From Chitinophagaceae bacterium DXS (GTDB lineage: Bacteria > Bacteroidota > Bacteroidia > Chitinophagales > Chitinophagaceae): a DNA stretch of 64,000 bases. Shown here one piece after another: positions 9,075-17,301 of the stretch. The DNA is taken from positions 6,929,001 through 6,993,000 of the forward strand of contig CP128386.1 of assembly GCA_030345135.1 (NCBI GenBank), given 5' to 3'. The notes below the pieces were generated by a model that worked only from the letters and a program-made list of their open reading frames with translations, was not told the origin of the DNA and ran no database searches. The position numbers were made by a program, and so were the translations under genes. How positions within the stretch are numbered: position 1 is the first letter of the stretch; the number at the start of each line of letters is the position of its first letter.

Positions 9075-10217
9075 ATGACGTTTTCCGCGCTTGGTTTATC
9101 TGCTCCTTTAATAAAAGCCATTGGCGATCAAAATTACGCTAAACCTTATCCTATCCAGGAAAAAGCAATTCCAGCCATATTACAAGGCAGAGATATCCTG
9201 GGAATTTCTAAAACCGGTTCGGGAAAAACAGCCAGCTATGCCCTGCCCATATTAGAGTTGTTTCAAAAATCGAAAAATAAAAGAGACAGGCATGTGCGCG
9301 CACTGGTAATTGTGCCTACAAGAGAGTTGGCTGTGCAGGTGTCTGACGTTTTTAAAGCATTTTGCAAACATTTGCCGGAACGTATAAAAACGATGGCTGT
9401 TTATGGTGGTGTATCTATCAACCCCCAAATGATTAACCTGCATAATACGGACGTATTAATCGCCACGCCGGGCAGATTGCTTGACTTAATTGACAACAAA
9501 GCCATTCATCTTGCTGATGTGGAGGTGCTGGTATTAGATGAAGCAGATAAAATGCTTGACCTGGGTTTTGAGGAAGAGATTACAAAAATATTAGCACTGC
9601 TGCCCGCAAAACGTCAGAATATCTTATTCTCGGCCACATTAAGTAACAATATAAATGACATTCAGGCAAATCTGCTGAACAACCCTTTAACTATTGAGAT
9701 TGTTGAGGCTGAACACAATATTGATTTAATAGAACAAGTTGCCTATAACGTTACGCCCGAGCGCAAAGGGCCATTATTACGGTATTTGATCAGGCATGAA
9801 AATATGACGCAGGTATTGGTATTTACTTCTGCTATAAGAGTTGCAGATAACCTGGTGGGTAAGCTGCTGAAAAATAACATACATGCAGCATCACTACACG
9901 GCCACTTGAGTCAGACTGCGCGGCTGGAAACTTTGCAACGTTTTAAAGCGGGAAAATTGCGTGTGCTGGTTGCTTCTGACCTGGCTTCCCGCGGTATTGA
10001 CATCCAGGAATTGCCTGTGGTTATTAACTACGAATTACCGCGATCACCAAAAGATTATGTGCATAGAATAGGCAGAACCGGCAGAGCTGAAGCGCCGGGT
10101 AAAGCGATAACCCTGGTTTGCCCCGAGGATCAGCATCACTTCGGCATTATTCAAAAAAAGATGGGTAAAAAGGTGGAAATGAGGGAAAGTGATAATATAG
10201 ATTTGCAGGGTGTATAA
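9075..10217 (+). CDS. DEAD-box ATP-dependent RNA helicase, RhlE-like
   Basis: 380 residues with the full helicase core: Q-motif (Gln28), Walker A KTGSGKT (46-52), PTREL (81-85), TPGR (131-134), DEAD (155-158), SAT (186-188), then lobe 2 with HGHLSQTARLETLQRFKAG, ASDLASRGID and HRIGRTGRA. There is little C-terminal extension, as in short RhlE/DbpA-type helicases that remodel rRNA or mRNA. The start at 9075 puts the Q-motif phenylalanine at residue 3. A TAGCTTTG box 10 bases upstream resembles a Bacteroidota -7 element and would give an almost leaderless mRNA; no good -33 box accompanies it. Monocistronic. The specific subfamily is less certain than the helicase call. Confidence 0.93.
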   Translation: MTFSALGLSAPLIKAIGDQNYAKPYPIQEKAIPAILQGRDILGISKTGSGKTASYALPILELFQKSKNKRDRHVRALVIVPTRELAVQVSDVFKAFCKHLPERIKTMAVYGGVSINPQMINLHNTDVLIATPGRLLDLIDNKAIHLADVEVLVLDEADKMLDLGFEEEITKILALLPAKRQNILFSATLSNNINDIQANLLNNPLTIEIVEAEHNIDLIEQVAYNVTPERKGPLLRYLIRHENMTQVLVFTSAIRVADNLVGKLLKNNIHAASLHGHLSQTARLETLQRFKAGKLRVLVASDLASRGIDIQELPVVINYELPRSPKDYVHRIGRTGRAEAPGKAITLVCPEDQHHFGIIQKKMGKKVEMRESDNIDLQGV

Positions 10218-10320
10218 TAAACAGTTCTTAATCGGAAATGATCTTATGAACCCTGATACGATCAGGTGGAAATTAATTGTTACAAGTGGTTTTGCGGGAG
10301 CACTCACGCGAGAAAAGCGA

Positions 10321-10407
10321 TTAAGCGGAATTATTAATGAAGTACGCCGCTACAGAAGAATTAAACTAGCATGTGATGCTAATCGTCATGATGATGTTTT
10401 CTGTTGT
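10321..10407 (+). pseudogene. SusD C-terminal fragment (relic)
   Basis: In one frame this reads LSGIINEVRRYRRIKLACDA then NRHDDVF, closely matching the SusD gene's LSGIINEVRRERRVELACEG then YRHDDVF (nucleotides about 7574-7660). Similarity ends abruptly on both sides; at 10408 the sequence changes to AAACCATATAAG, the start of an R1-type repeat. There is no start codon, signal peptide or remaining SusD fold, so it is a decayed fragment of a SusD gene similar to the one 3 kb upstream. Confidence 0.75.
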
Positions 10408-10520
10408 AAACCATATAAGTTAGAGATCGGCGCCGCCCATGTTTCGGCTTATAGCAACTTTGTTAAAGTGTTGATTTTCAACAACAGAAAATCTAGTTAC
10501 ATGGAAGGCATATAAGGAAA
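10408..10520 (+). repeat. Degenerate R1-type repeat following the SusD relic
   Basis: AAACCATATAAG, then GGCGCC, CATGTTTC and a AACTTTGTTAAAG segment follow the order of R1 (ACC ATATAAG, GGCGCC, ACGTTTC, AACTGATAAAG) with many substitutions. ACATGGAAGGCATATAAGG at 10500 matches the R1/R2 tail. Confidence is limited by the divergence. Confidence 0.4.
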
Positions 10521-10658
10521 TGTAAGAATTGACTGTGGGACTATTTTTTTTTCAACTCCAGAGATGATGGTGTTTTTATGCATCGAGGCATCAACTAAAA
10601 AAATTAAACCAGGGAAGAGCATATAAGAACTTCGTTTCAAAATGAACCTGATTGTGTT

Positions 10659-10750
10659 ATCAACCAACGCTGAAGGCGTCGAAGCACTAGCATGGGGCAA
10701 CGCTCTATGAATAAGGTGCAAAAGGCCGATAAGCCGTAAGGGCGAAAACA
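10659..10750 (+). repeat. REP-like dispersed repeat R3, copy c
   Basis: ATCAACCAACGCTGAAGGCG, TCGAAGCACTAGCATGGGGC, AACGCTCTATGAATAAGGTG and AAGCCGTAAGGGCG align with the other two copies. Compensating changes (CGCTGAAGGCG in place of GGCTGAAGGCC) keep the first hairpin foldable. A minus-strand frame here (10497-10751) shares an RALPHASAS peptide with the 2107-2442 frame only because both translate R3. Confidence 0.65.
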
Positions 10751-10775
10751 AATAATCGGGGTAGTTTTGCTCTGT

Positions 10776-10958
10776 TTACCTTAATGGATTTCTTGTTTCT
10801 TCAAAATCTGTTGGCAAAAGTGCTATTGTTTTGTCAACGGCCTCGGCAATGCTTGTTGTTTTAAATGAATCGTTTGATTGCGAATTGTTCAAAGTTAATC
10901 CGATTTCAAAAACGCCATTGTTGCAAAATATAATTGGGGTTTGAAAATTTTCATTTCC
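10776..10958 (-). pseudogene. Truncated gene: C-terminal 60 codons without a start
   Basis: On the minus strand a frame runs from just after a TAG at 10959-10961 to a TAA at 10776-10778 and reads GNENFQTPIIFCNNGVFEIG, LTLNNSQSNDSFKTTSIAEA, VDKTIALLPTDFEETRNPLR. Composition, hydrophobic spacing and the natural ending look like real protein, but there is no usable start codon and the 5' side runs straight into an R5 repeat. I read it as the 3' remnant of a small gene like those at 16-22 kb. Family not recognised. Confidence 0.5.
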
Positions 10959-10999
10959 CTACGGACTATGTAAGTTCAGCGGCTTAGTTCTATTGCCTT

Positions 11000-11090
11000 T
11001 GGGGATTACTTTGCAAAGTATACATCGCCAGAGGCGATAGAGTAAGGCCACGAAGCCAAGAGATTTAGCGGAGCAGAAAACGTAAAGCGC
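11000..11090 (-). repeat. Dispersed repeat family R5, inverted copy
   Basis: Read on the minus strand: CGCTTTACG, TCTGCTCCGCTAAA, TTGGCTTCGTGGCC, TTACTCTATCGCC and TCTGGCGAT, the same order as the R5 copies at 1801 and 27291. It abuts the truncated gene at 10776-10958. Confidence 0.5.
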
Positions 11091-11133
11091 CTCACCATGA
11101 TATTAATGCAATATTGATTGCCGTAACTTCCTG

Positions 11134-12207
11134 TCACTTTTTTGGGATTTGATTTGTATGTTTGACTTTAATTATAATTCCCAAATCTTTGTCTTTTACA
11201 CCATATTGCTTGCTCAAAGTTTGTTTGTCAATAACGGAAAGTTCAATAAAATTTGTATCGTTAATTTTTGAAAGTTCTCCTTCGAAATTTTCTGCCTTAA
11301 CGTTGCCATTTAGAATATAAACAACTGAACTGTCGCTTTCAGCAGTTGGTACATTTTTTAGATAATCTGGAGACTTGCTTTTAAAGTAGTTCCAATATTT
11401 ACTTCTTGCAAACTTCTTTGTCTCAACATATACCGCACCATACTTGCCTTGTTCTCCAATGAGTTTGATTGCATTTGTGTCTTTATAAACTGTAACAACG
11501 GCAATTTCGGTGGGTTGATATTGTTGTAACTCAACCCTCGTCACATTTATACTGTCAACATAAAATACTGGATCGTCAAATAATTGCTTGTATTTATTAT
11601 TTACTTTTTCAATGATGCTATAACACGAAACAACAAGGTCAATACCTTCTATTGGCTTTTCTGAATAGTATGCTTCATCAACAGGGTATTGAGGCTTTTT
11701 GCTTTTGTCAATTTTTACAAAGAAGGAAAGTGTATCGTTGCTTAAATTCCAATAGTCTGAACAACCTCTTGATTTCCATGTGTCGAACTTAGGATAGATT
11801 TTCAAAACGCCCTTTGCTGTTAGTGTTTTCATGTCTATTGGTGTCCCGTCTGGCAATAAACCCACAAAATCTTTTGTCAATCTTATTTTGCCAATGAAAT
11901 CATTGTTATTGTTCTTTTGAAAAATAAGCCCAGGGTATTTTTTTGAAGAAAAGCCTTTTCTATTTACAAATCTTGCATCTTGCACAAAACCCTCTTTACA
12001 TAAATCCATTTCTTCAACATCTACTTCCTGAAGTTCACTGTCAAGATTTTTAAGCTCTGTTAAAGTCGTCTGACAAAGACAAAAGCCCGACACAGTAATT
12101 TTTTTCGCCAGGGTTGAGTCAATTAAGGACTTTGTTGAAATAGTTTGAGTGTGTCCAGTCGTTAACAAATACAGGGTTAAAAAAATGTAAGTAATTAAGA
12201 ATTTCAT
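11134..12207 (-). CDS. Secreted protein with tandem TonB-plug-like modules, no barrel
   Basis: 357 residues with an N-terminal signal peptide (about 1-20, ending GHTQ). Residues 35-200 are unrecognised, with several cysteines (GFCLCQ, DLCKEG). The C-terminal half has two modules resembling the plug motif of SusC/BlaR1-type proteins: FYVDSINVTRVEL then EIAVVTVYKDTNAIKLIGEQ and GKYGAVYVETK (about 215-265), and VYILNGNVKAENF then FIELSVIDKQTLSKQYGVKD and LGIIIKVK (about 300-352). The first keeps the SVLKD-x-A-x-x-x-YG-x-x-G-x-hydrophobic pattern almost intact. No TonB box or barrel follows. Probably periplasmic or surface-exposed; possibly a protein-protein adaptor. No operon partner. Function unknown. 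Confidence 0.6.
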   Translation of the reverse strand: MKFLITYIFLTLYLLTTGHTQTISTKSLIDSTLAKKITVSGFCLCQTTLTELKNLDSELQEVDVEEMDLCKEGFVQDARFVNRKGFSSKKYPGLIFQKNNNNDFIGKIRLTKDFVGLLPDGTPIDMKTLTAKGVLKIYPKFDTWKSRGCSDYWNLSNDTLSFFVKIDKSKKPQYPVDEAYYSEKPIEGIDLVVSCYSIIEKVNNKYKQLFDDPVFYVDSINVTRVELQQYQPTEIAVVTVYKDTNAIKLIGEQGKYGAVYVETKKFARSKYWNYFKSKSPDYLKNVPTAESDSSVVYILNGNVKAENFEGELSKINDTNFIELSVIDKQTLSKQYGVKDKDLGIIIKVKHTNQIPKK

Positions 12208-12265
12208 GCTGTCATGTGTTGCTACCGACGTTCAGGTATTACTGCAGGTAGGGTTTATAATTGTG

Positions 12266-12291
12266 AGCCCGGCACTAGCCGGGCTTTATTT
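12266..12291. terminator. GC-rich hairpin, possible terminator
   Basis: AGCCCGGC/GCCGGGCT arms with a 4-base loop, followed on the plus strand by TTATTTTAAT. It lies about 155 bases past the end of the minus-strand FtsX permease, whose transcripts would read the hairpin without a good T-run, so its direction of action is unclear. Confidence 0.45.
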
Positions 12292-12446
12292 TAATGACGA
12301 AATTAAGAACTTTTGCTGGTACTAAGCGATTGCGTTCGAGCTGTTGGCAAAAGCAGTACTTCTCAGGCGTTTTTTAGTGCCCAGCTCATTTAGAGAAGTT
12401 ATGTTTGTTGCTGGTAATTTTTTCTGTTAAAGAAGAAGTCCCCTCC

Positions 12447-14909
12447 CTACTCCGTCCTCAAACTCTTCACCGGATTTGCAATTGCCGCTTTTATTGCCTG
12501 GAAACTTATCGTTGCAAGTGCAATAATTATCGCCGCTAGTCCGCCCGCTGCAAAGATCCACCAACTTATATTGATGCGATAAGCATAATCTTGTAACCAT
12601 TGGTGCATGTAATACCATGCAATGGGCGTGGCAATGGCAAAGGCGATGGTAATAAGCACGATGAATTCTTTTGAGAACAAATAGACAATATTGCCCGCAG
12701 TTGCGCCAAGTACTTTACGAATACCAACCTCTTTTATCCTTTGCACAGCCATAAATGAGGCTAAACCGTACAGGCCAAGACAGCTAAGAAATATGGCGAT
12801 TGCTGCAAAAATCTTATACAACTGCGCTAACTGATCTTCTTGTTTATAAAAACTTGCGATTTTATCATCCAGGAACTTGTATTCATAAACATAGTCGGGG
12901 AATGTTTGCTCCCATATTTTTTTAACTGATTGCAGTGTAGACGTAATGTTTGTGGTCGCAAGTTTTATTCCAGCCTGGCGATACATAGTGCTGTTTGTGG
13001 TGACAAGCAATGGTGCAAGACTTTCGTGGAAAGATCGGTCATTGAAATCTTTCACAACGCCAACCACAGGGCATTTTATCAGATCGCTCAGCATGCTTAC
13101 CTCTTTGTTCAATATGTCTTCCGGTTTCTTAAATCCTAAACTTTTTGCGAACGATTCATTCACCAAAAATTCTCTCGTCATGCCGGACGGTTGCAAATTT
13201 CTTCCTGCTACCACTTGTAGTTTATAAGCCGGCACATATTGGTCGTCGGCGAATTTGACAATAGCCTTAAAATCTGTTTCTTTTATTGCATGGTCAAATT
13301 TAAATGTGGTCCACACATCATTATCATTTTCAACCGGCGTGTTGGAACTAAAGCTCACTGCCTGCACCCCATTTACTGACGATAACTGTTGCCTTAAATA
13401 ATCCGTAAGCTTGCCGCCTGTACTATCCGGACGAAAAGGAATATTTACAATGGCATCTTTATCAAAGCCCAGGGGCTGATTCATAAAATAATCCATTTGC
13501 TTTACAATGATGAGTGTTCCGATGATCAAAGCCTGTGCAATAATGAATTGAAACACCACCAATCCTCTTCTCAATGAAATGCCCTTTACAGTATTGGCTG
13601 TGAGCTTACTCTTTAAAGCATTAACGGGATTAAAGCGCGACAATACGATAGAAGGATAAAAACCTGCAAGGGCGGTTACAACGATTGTTACAGCCAAAAG
13701 AAATAGAATGATTGCAGGATTGTTAAATAAGTTGAACGACAGCGACAGTTCCAATAGCTGGTTTACAGAAGGCAATGCAAGAATTGTAATGACCGCAGCA
13801 AGTATTACCGCACTGGTAACGATCAACAATGTTTCGGTGAGGAACTGGATTTGCAATTGAGATTTATTGCTGCCTAAAACCTTTCTTACCCCTACCTCTT
13901 TTGCTCGATTAACCGCTTGTGCAGTGGAAAGATTGATAAAGTTTACGCAGGCAATTAGCAAAATGAATGCAGCGATCAGCCACAATACATTCAGCAGTTG
14001 ATGACTGATGGTTTTGTTGCTGTAATTGCCTGTTTGTGTGTCATAATGCACCGCACTTAATGGCTGTACAATATAACTATCCTTGTGATCGGGGGATTTT
14101 ACCTGCCGGGCGAATGCACTTAGCTGCTGATTAAAGTTGTCAGCAGAAATATTTTGCGGCAACAGCACATAGCAACCAAAATCAGGTGCTGTTCCGTTCC
14201 AGTCCGGATTTGCATATCCATATTGTTTATCCCCGGTAAAGTCTGTTCCGTAAGCAACTACAAGCTTTAGCGGAAAGTCCGTATTTGCCGGTATGGTTGC
14301 CAGAACGCCCGAAACTTTGAGCAGCACCGGTGGAGACTGAAACAATCCCGCGCCTACGCGATATGATCCTGTTAATTTGATGCTTTTGCCCACTGCAGTT
14401 TTCCAGTCGCCGAAATACGTTTCTGCAATCTCTTTTGTAAGCAGTACATTGTTCGGATCTTTTAATGAGGCATATGAACCTGCCAGCAGTGGAAAATCAA
14501 ATATGTTGAAGAATGAAGGCCCGGTATAAAACACGCCGCTCTGTTCTTTAAAATTCTTTAGCGGAGATCCATTATCATCAAGCACCTGTAACTGATCATT
14601 GTGGCTCGCATAAACCGGAGCCACTTGTTCTAATTGGGGAAAAGCCGTTTTTAAAGCTTCAGGCAATGGAAAAGGAACTTCTTTTCCATAAGAAATGGTT
14701 GCTGCATCTGCATGATGGTATTCGGTTAACACGCGATGGATGCGGTCTTGCTTTGCGTGAAAATTGTCGAAGCTCGTCTGAAATTGTATGATGATAAAGA
14801 TCATCATACAAACAGCAATACCAACAGCCAGTCCGGCGATGTTGATAATGGTGTAATTCCTGTTACGCGTCAAACTTCTGAAGGCTGTTTTAAAATAGTT
14901 TTTTAACAT
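12447..14909 (-). CDS. FtsX/MacB-type ABC transporter permease
   Basis: 820 residues from the ATG at 14909 (MLKNYFKTAFRSL); an upstream ATG at 14933 would add eight residues. The N-terminus has the NRNYTIINIAGLAVGIAVC membrane segment typical of this family, then a MacB-like periplasmic core, an FtsX domain (FINLSTAQAVNRAKEVGVRK, three membrane segments), a second periplasmic core and a second FtsX domain (SFMAVQRIKEVGIRKVLGA) ending in PVKSLRTE. Such duplicated permeases act with a separate ATPase in mechanotransmission, peptide or drug export, or lipoprotein handling; no ATPase gene is adjacent. Monocistronic by position. Substrate cannot be assigned. Confidence 0.9.
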   Translation of the reverse strand: MLKNYFKTAFRSLTRNRNYTIINIAGLAVGIAVCMMIFIIIQFQTSFDNFHAKQDRIHRVLTEYHHADAATISYGKEVPFPLPEALKTAFPQLEQVAPVYASHNDQLQVLDDNGSPLKNFKEQSGVFYTGPSFFNIFDFPLLAGSYASLKDPNNVLLTKEIAETYFGDWKTAVGKSIKLTGSYRVGAGLFQSPPVLLKVSGVLATIPANTDFPLKLVVAYGTDFTGDKQYGYANPDWNGTAPDFGCYVLLPQNISADNFNQQLSAFARQVKSPDHKDSYIVQPLSAVHYDTQTGNYSNKTISHQLLNVLWLIAAFILLIACVNFINLSTAQAVNRAKEVGVRKVLGSNKSQLQIQFLTETLLIVTSAVILAAVITILALPSVNQLLELSLSFNLFNNPAIILFLLAVTIVVTALAGFYPSIVLSRFNPVNALKSKLTANTVKGISLRRGLVVFQFIIAQALIIGTLIIVKQMDYFMNQPLGFDKDAIVNIPFRPDSTGGKLTDYLRQQLSSVNGVQAVSFSSNTPVENDNDVWTTFKFDHAIKETDFKAIVKFADDQYVPAYKLQVVAGRNLQPSGMTREFLVNESFAKSLGFKKPEDILNKEVSMLSDLIKCPVVGVVKDFNDRSFHESLAPLLVTTNSTMYRQAGIKLATTNITSTLQSVKKIWEQTFPDYVYEYKFLDDKIASFYKQEDQLAQLYKIFAAIAIFLSCLGLYGLASFMAVQRIKEVGIRKVLGATAGNIVYLFSKEFIVLITIAFAIATPIAWYYMHQWLQDYAYRINISWWIFAAGGLAAIIIALATISFQAIKAAIANPVKSLRTE

Positions 14910-15078
14910 GGCCAAGCTGGATTTGCATTTCACACCACCATAAGAATGCCACCTTTGTTACGTATTGATTATCAATAAATTAATGTAATTTGTAAATAAC
15001 GAAATGCACGTTTTTGTTATAATAACGTCCGAATTTGTTACAAATGAATGTTTTAGGTAGGAGACCGCTTTAAGCAAG

Positions 15079-15178
15079 CAAAGGCTCTGTGGATCTCTAT
15101 TTCTTCTCCGGCTTTACCTCTGTGTAACAAAAGAAAGTTACACAGAGATCACAGAGTCGGCACAGAGCGTCACAGAGA
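15079..15178. repeat. CTCTGTG-rich inverted repeat
   Basis: CTCTGTGTAAC (15118-15128) and GTTACACAGAG (15137-15147) form a perfect 11-bp stem with an 8-base loop. It is followed by three more CACAGAG units at short spacing and preceded by GGCTCTGTGGATCTC. It occupies most of the gap between the TIM-barrel gene and the permease. It lacks a T-run, so it looks like a dispersed repeat rather than a terminator. Confidence 0.55.
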
Positions 15179-15214
15179 ATAACTGTAAGTCGCATTGTTG
15201 CATCCCGGATAACC

Positions 15215-16153
15215 TTAGAGATATCTTTCAATCAATGCTTTTGTTTTACGTATCCCATCTTCCTCATCGCCTTTGTTGCCTTCGAACTCAATTCCTATGT
15301 AGCCTTTAAATGATGATTTTTTTACAAGGTCCATTAGTCTTTTGTAGTCCATCAGCGGTTGTTCACCATTGCTGTCAAAATCATAGGTCTTTGCACTTAC
15401 ACCTTTTGCAAAGGGCAACATTTCTGCCACTCCTTTATACCGGTCGTATTCGTCTTTACAACCATCCTGCGTAGTGCCCCAGGGATGCGAGATGCAGAAA
15501 TTACCGAAGTCAGGCAGCGTACCCACATTGGCTTTACCCACTTGCTTTATCACGTCTGCCATCCAAAAACCTTTTGATGAATCACTTCCATGGTTTTCCA
15601 CAACCACATTTATATTCATCGGCCGGGCAAATTCTCCAAGCCTGGAAAGAGAATCTATCGATGCAGTCTTCTTTGCTTCGGAATCTCCGTCTCCATGCAG
15701 GTTTACACGTACGGTCCAACAACCTAAAAATGATGCTGCCTCTATCCATTTTTTGTGGTTGTCTACTGCCTGCAATCTTTCTTTATCGTTTGGCAAAGCA
15801 AGCGGCCCTTCTTCATCAACCATAATGAGATGATTGAGTACACCCGCATCTTTACTGCGCTTCAATAGTTCATTTAAGTATGGTTGGTTTTTCCCGGCTT
15901 CTTTAAAGTTCATTTTCTTTCCGCCAAAAAAACCATTCACATACTCCACTGCTTCAACACCAAAATCATTCCTGGCTTTGGCCGGAAAGTCAAGATGATC
16001 CAGTTTTCCCGCCTGGAGTGCGCGATGCAACGACCATTCTGCCAGCGATATTTTTAATCCCATGTCTTTGACTGCGGCAAATAAGCTGGGCTTAATGAGC
16101 AGGGCGCTTGTACTTAATAAAGCTTGCTTAACAAAGTGTCGGCGTGTTGACAT
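15215..16153 (-). CDS. Tat-exported sugar-phosphate isomerase/epimerase-like TIM-barrel protein
   Basis: 312 residues. The N-terminus STRRHFVKQ followed by a hydrophobic stretch is a Tat signal, as in many Bacteroidota members of this family. The body is an AP-endonuclease-2/xylose-isomerase-like TIM barrel: NINVVVENHG (Glu186), TLPDFGNF (Asp215) and YIGIEFEG (Glu289) are the expected divalent-metal ligands, and WIEAASFLGCWTVRVNLHG fits the third strand. Relatives isomerise or epimerise sugars and polyols or act in inositol catabolism; the substrate cannot be told from the sequence. It stands alone, with no sugar dehydrogenase or transporter beside it. Periplasmic if exported. Fold call firm, reaction uncertain. 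Confidence 0.87.
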   Translation of the reverse strand: MSTRRHFVKQALLSTSALLIKPSLFAAVKDMGLKISLAEWSLHRALQAGKLDHLDFPAKARNDFGVEAVEYVNGFFGGKKMNFKEAGKNQPYLNELLKRSKDAGVLNHLIMVDEEGPLALPNDKERLQAVDNHKKWIEAASFLGCWTVRVNLHGDGDSEAKKTASIDSLSRLGEFARPMNINVVVENHGSDSSKGFWMADVIKQVGKANVGTLPDFGNFCISHPWGTTQDGCKDEYDRYKGVAEMLPFAKGVSAKTYDFDSNGEQPLMDYKRLMDLVKKSSFKGYIGIEFEGNKGDEEDGIRKTKALIERYL

Positions 16154-16396
16154 ACAGGTAGTTTTGATTTTTTAAAAGAATGGCGGTGCAGTTGTAGTTC
16201 TGCTATTCTGAATAAGCAACCGTTTTCAGTTTGGTCTAAGTGTTTCTTACCCGGACCGGTTATGAATATAGGTAATAAAGTTGAGGATTAGTACAATGAC
16301 TGGCCAATGTTTTGTGTACTCGGATTGCAGTTGAAAGATATTCTGCTAACGATGTCCCTTCCGCTCGTCGACATAATGGTCGGCTTAGTCTACAAG
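16154..16396. other. Gap at the downstream edge of the small-gene island
   Basis: No coding sequence seen. Contains GTACAA...TTGTGTAC near 16302-16321 and ATGTC...GACAT near 16352-16374, short inverted repeats weaker than those elsewhere in the island. Confidence 0.3.
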
Positions 16397-17155
16397 CTAT
16401 TTGTTTGCCCATTCTATAAACTCCTTTTCATCTGCAAAGCGTCTAAATGTAAGACGCCTCAATTCTCCTTCAATTTGCTCTCGGGGCCATCTTTTTTCTG
16501 TGATAATTGTCTCTGAATATTTTGAAGCAGCGTTTGCAAATATTAATAGTTGGGAACTGAAGAGATCAAAGCCGAATTTTTCATTATCGAGCCACGTTGG
16601 CTTATCGAAGACTCGTGCCCAGTCTACAAAATGCAGAAATGTGTCAATAATCGGAATCTCAAATTGTGGGGTAGATTTGCTGTTGAAGAACTCAGCGATT
16701 ATTGGCACTCTACCATCTTTATCAAACGAAATGCTGATGCGTGCTTGTAAACTCCGATTTTTATTCGTTTTGATTTTCGAATGCCAAACAAAATTGCCGT
16801 TGTCAGCAATTGAAAGCCTATAAGCTTTTTCAAATCCTGTAGTATCCCATCCTTCTATTTCAGCGATGGTCATTAATGCATCGTATATGATTTTTAATGC
16901 AATTTTTATTTTATCGATATCGCCTAGTTGTAAAGAAATATCTACAGCATTCTTAATCCAGATGGATTTGATGCTCCCGTCGGTATGGGCTCGTTCTTCG
17001 TCACTCAAATAAATGTTAACTCGCTTTCTAGAAAGAGTTTTATTATAGTCAAGATTCTTTGAAAATATCAAAGTTGCCCTGAGCAAATTGTCTCCGAACC
17101 AATCGGAGTTAATTTTATTCTCTGGATAGATCGTTATGTGTGGCGTGAATGTCAT
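16397..17155 (-). CDS. Uncharacterised 252-residue protein
   Basis: Soluble, no signal peptide or membrane segment. I do not recognise the family. Visible features: ADNGNFVWHSKIKTNKNRSL, SISFDKDGRVPIIAEFFNS, a tryptophan-rich HFVDWARVFDKPTWLDNEKF segment, and a basic RWPREQIEGELRRLTFRRF near the C-terminus. It is the last member (in transcription order) of a run of ten minus-strand genes and is flanked by a gap with a long inverted repeat. The setting suggests an accessory, perhaps immunity-like, gene; that is inference only. Confidence 0.7.
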   Translation of the reverse strand: MTFTPHITIYPENKINSDWFGDNLLRATLIFSKNLDYNKTLSRKRVNIYLSDEERAHTDGSIKSIWIKNAVDISLQLGDIDKIKIALKIIYDALMTIAEIEGWDTTGFEKAYRLSIADNGNFVWHSKIKTNKNRSLQARISISFDKDGRVPIIAEFFNSKSTPQFEIPIIDTFLHFVDWARVFDKPTWLDNEKFGFDLFSSQLLIFANAASKYSETIITEKRWPREQIEGELRRLTFRRFADEKEFIEWANK

Positions 17156-17169
17156 GGGCTTGCATACAA

Positions 17170-17212
17170 TGTTTCGGGCTTCTTGCAGGTAAGGACATTG
17201 TATTCCGTTTGC
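17170..17212. repeat. Inverted repeat between two island genes
   Basis: CATACAATGT (from about 17164) and ACATTGTATTC (from about 17188) are complementary over about nine bases around a spacer of roughly 15-20 bases. It lies 3' of the DUF1851 gene and 5' of the 252-residue gene on the minus strand. Confidence 0.45.
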
Positions 17213-17301
17213 TGACCCGTTGGCGATTAAAATATAAAGTTCAATTTAAGAATTAAAGTTTGGATCCATGCGCCCGGTTTTATCTTCAGGTTGGATTGGT
17301 C

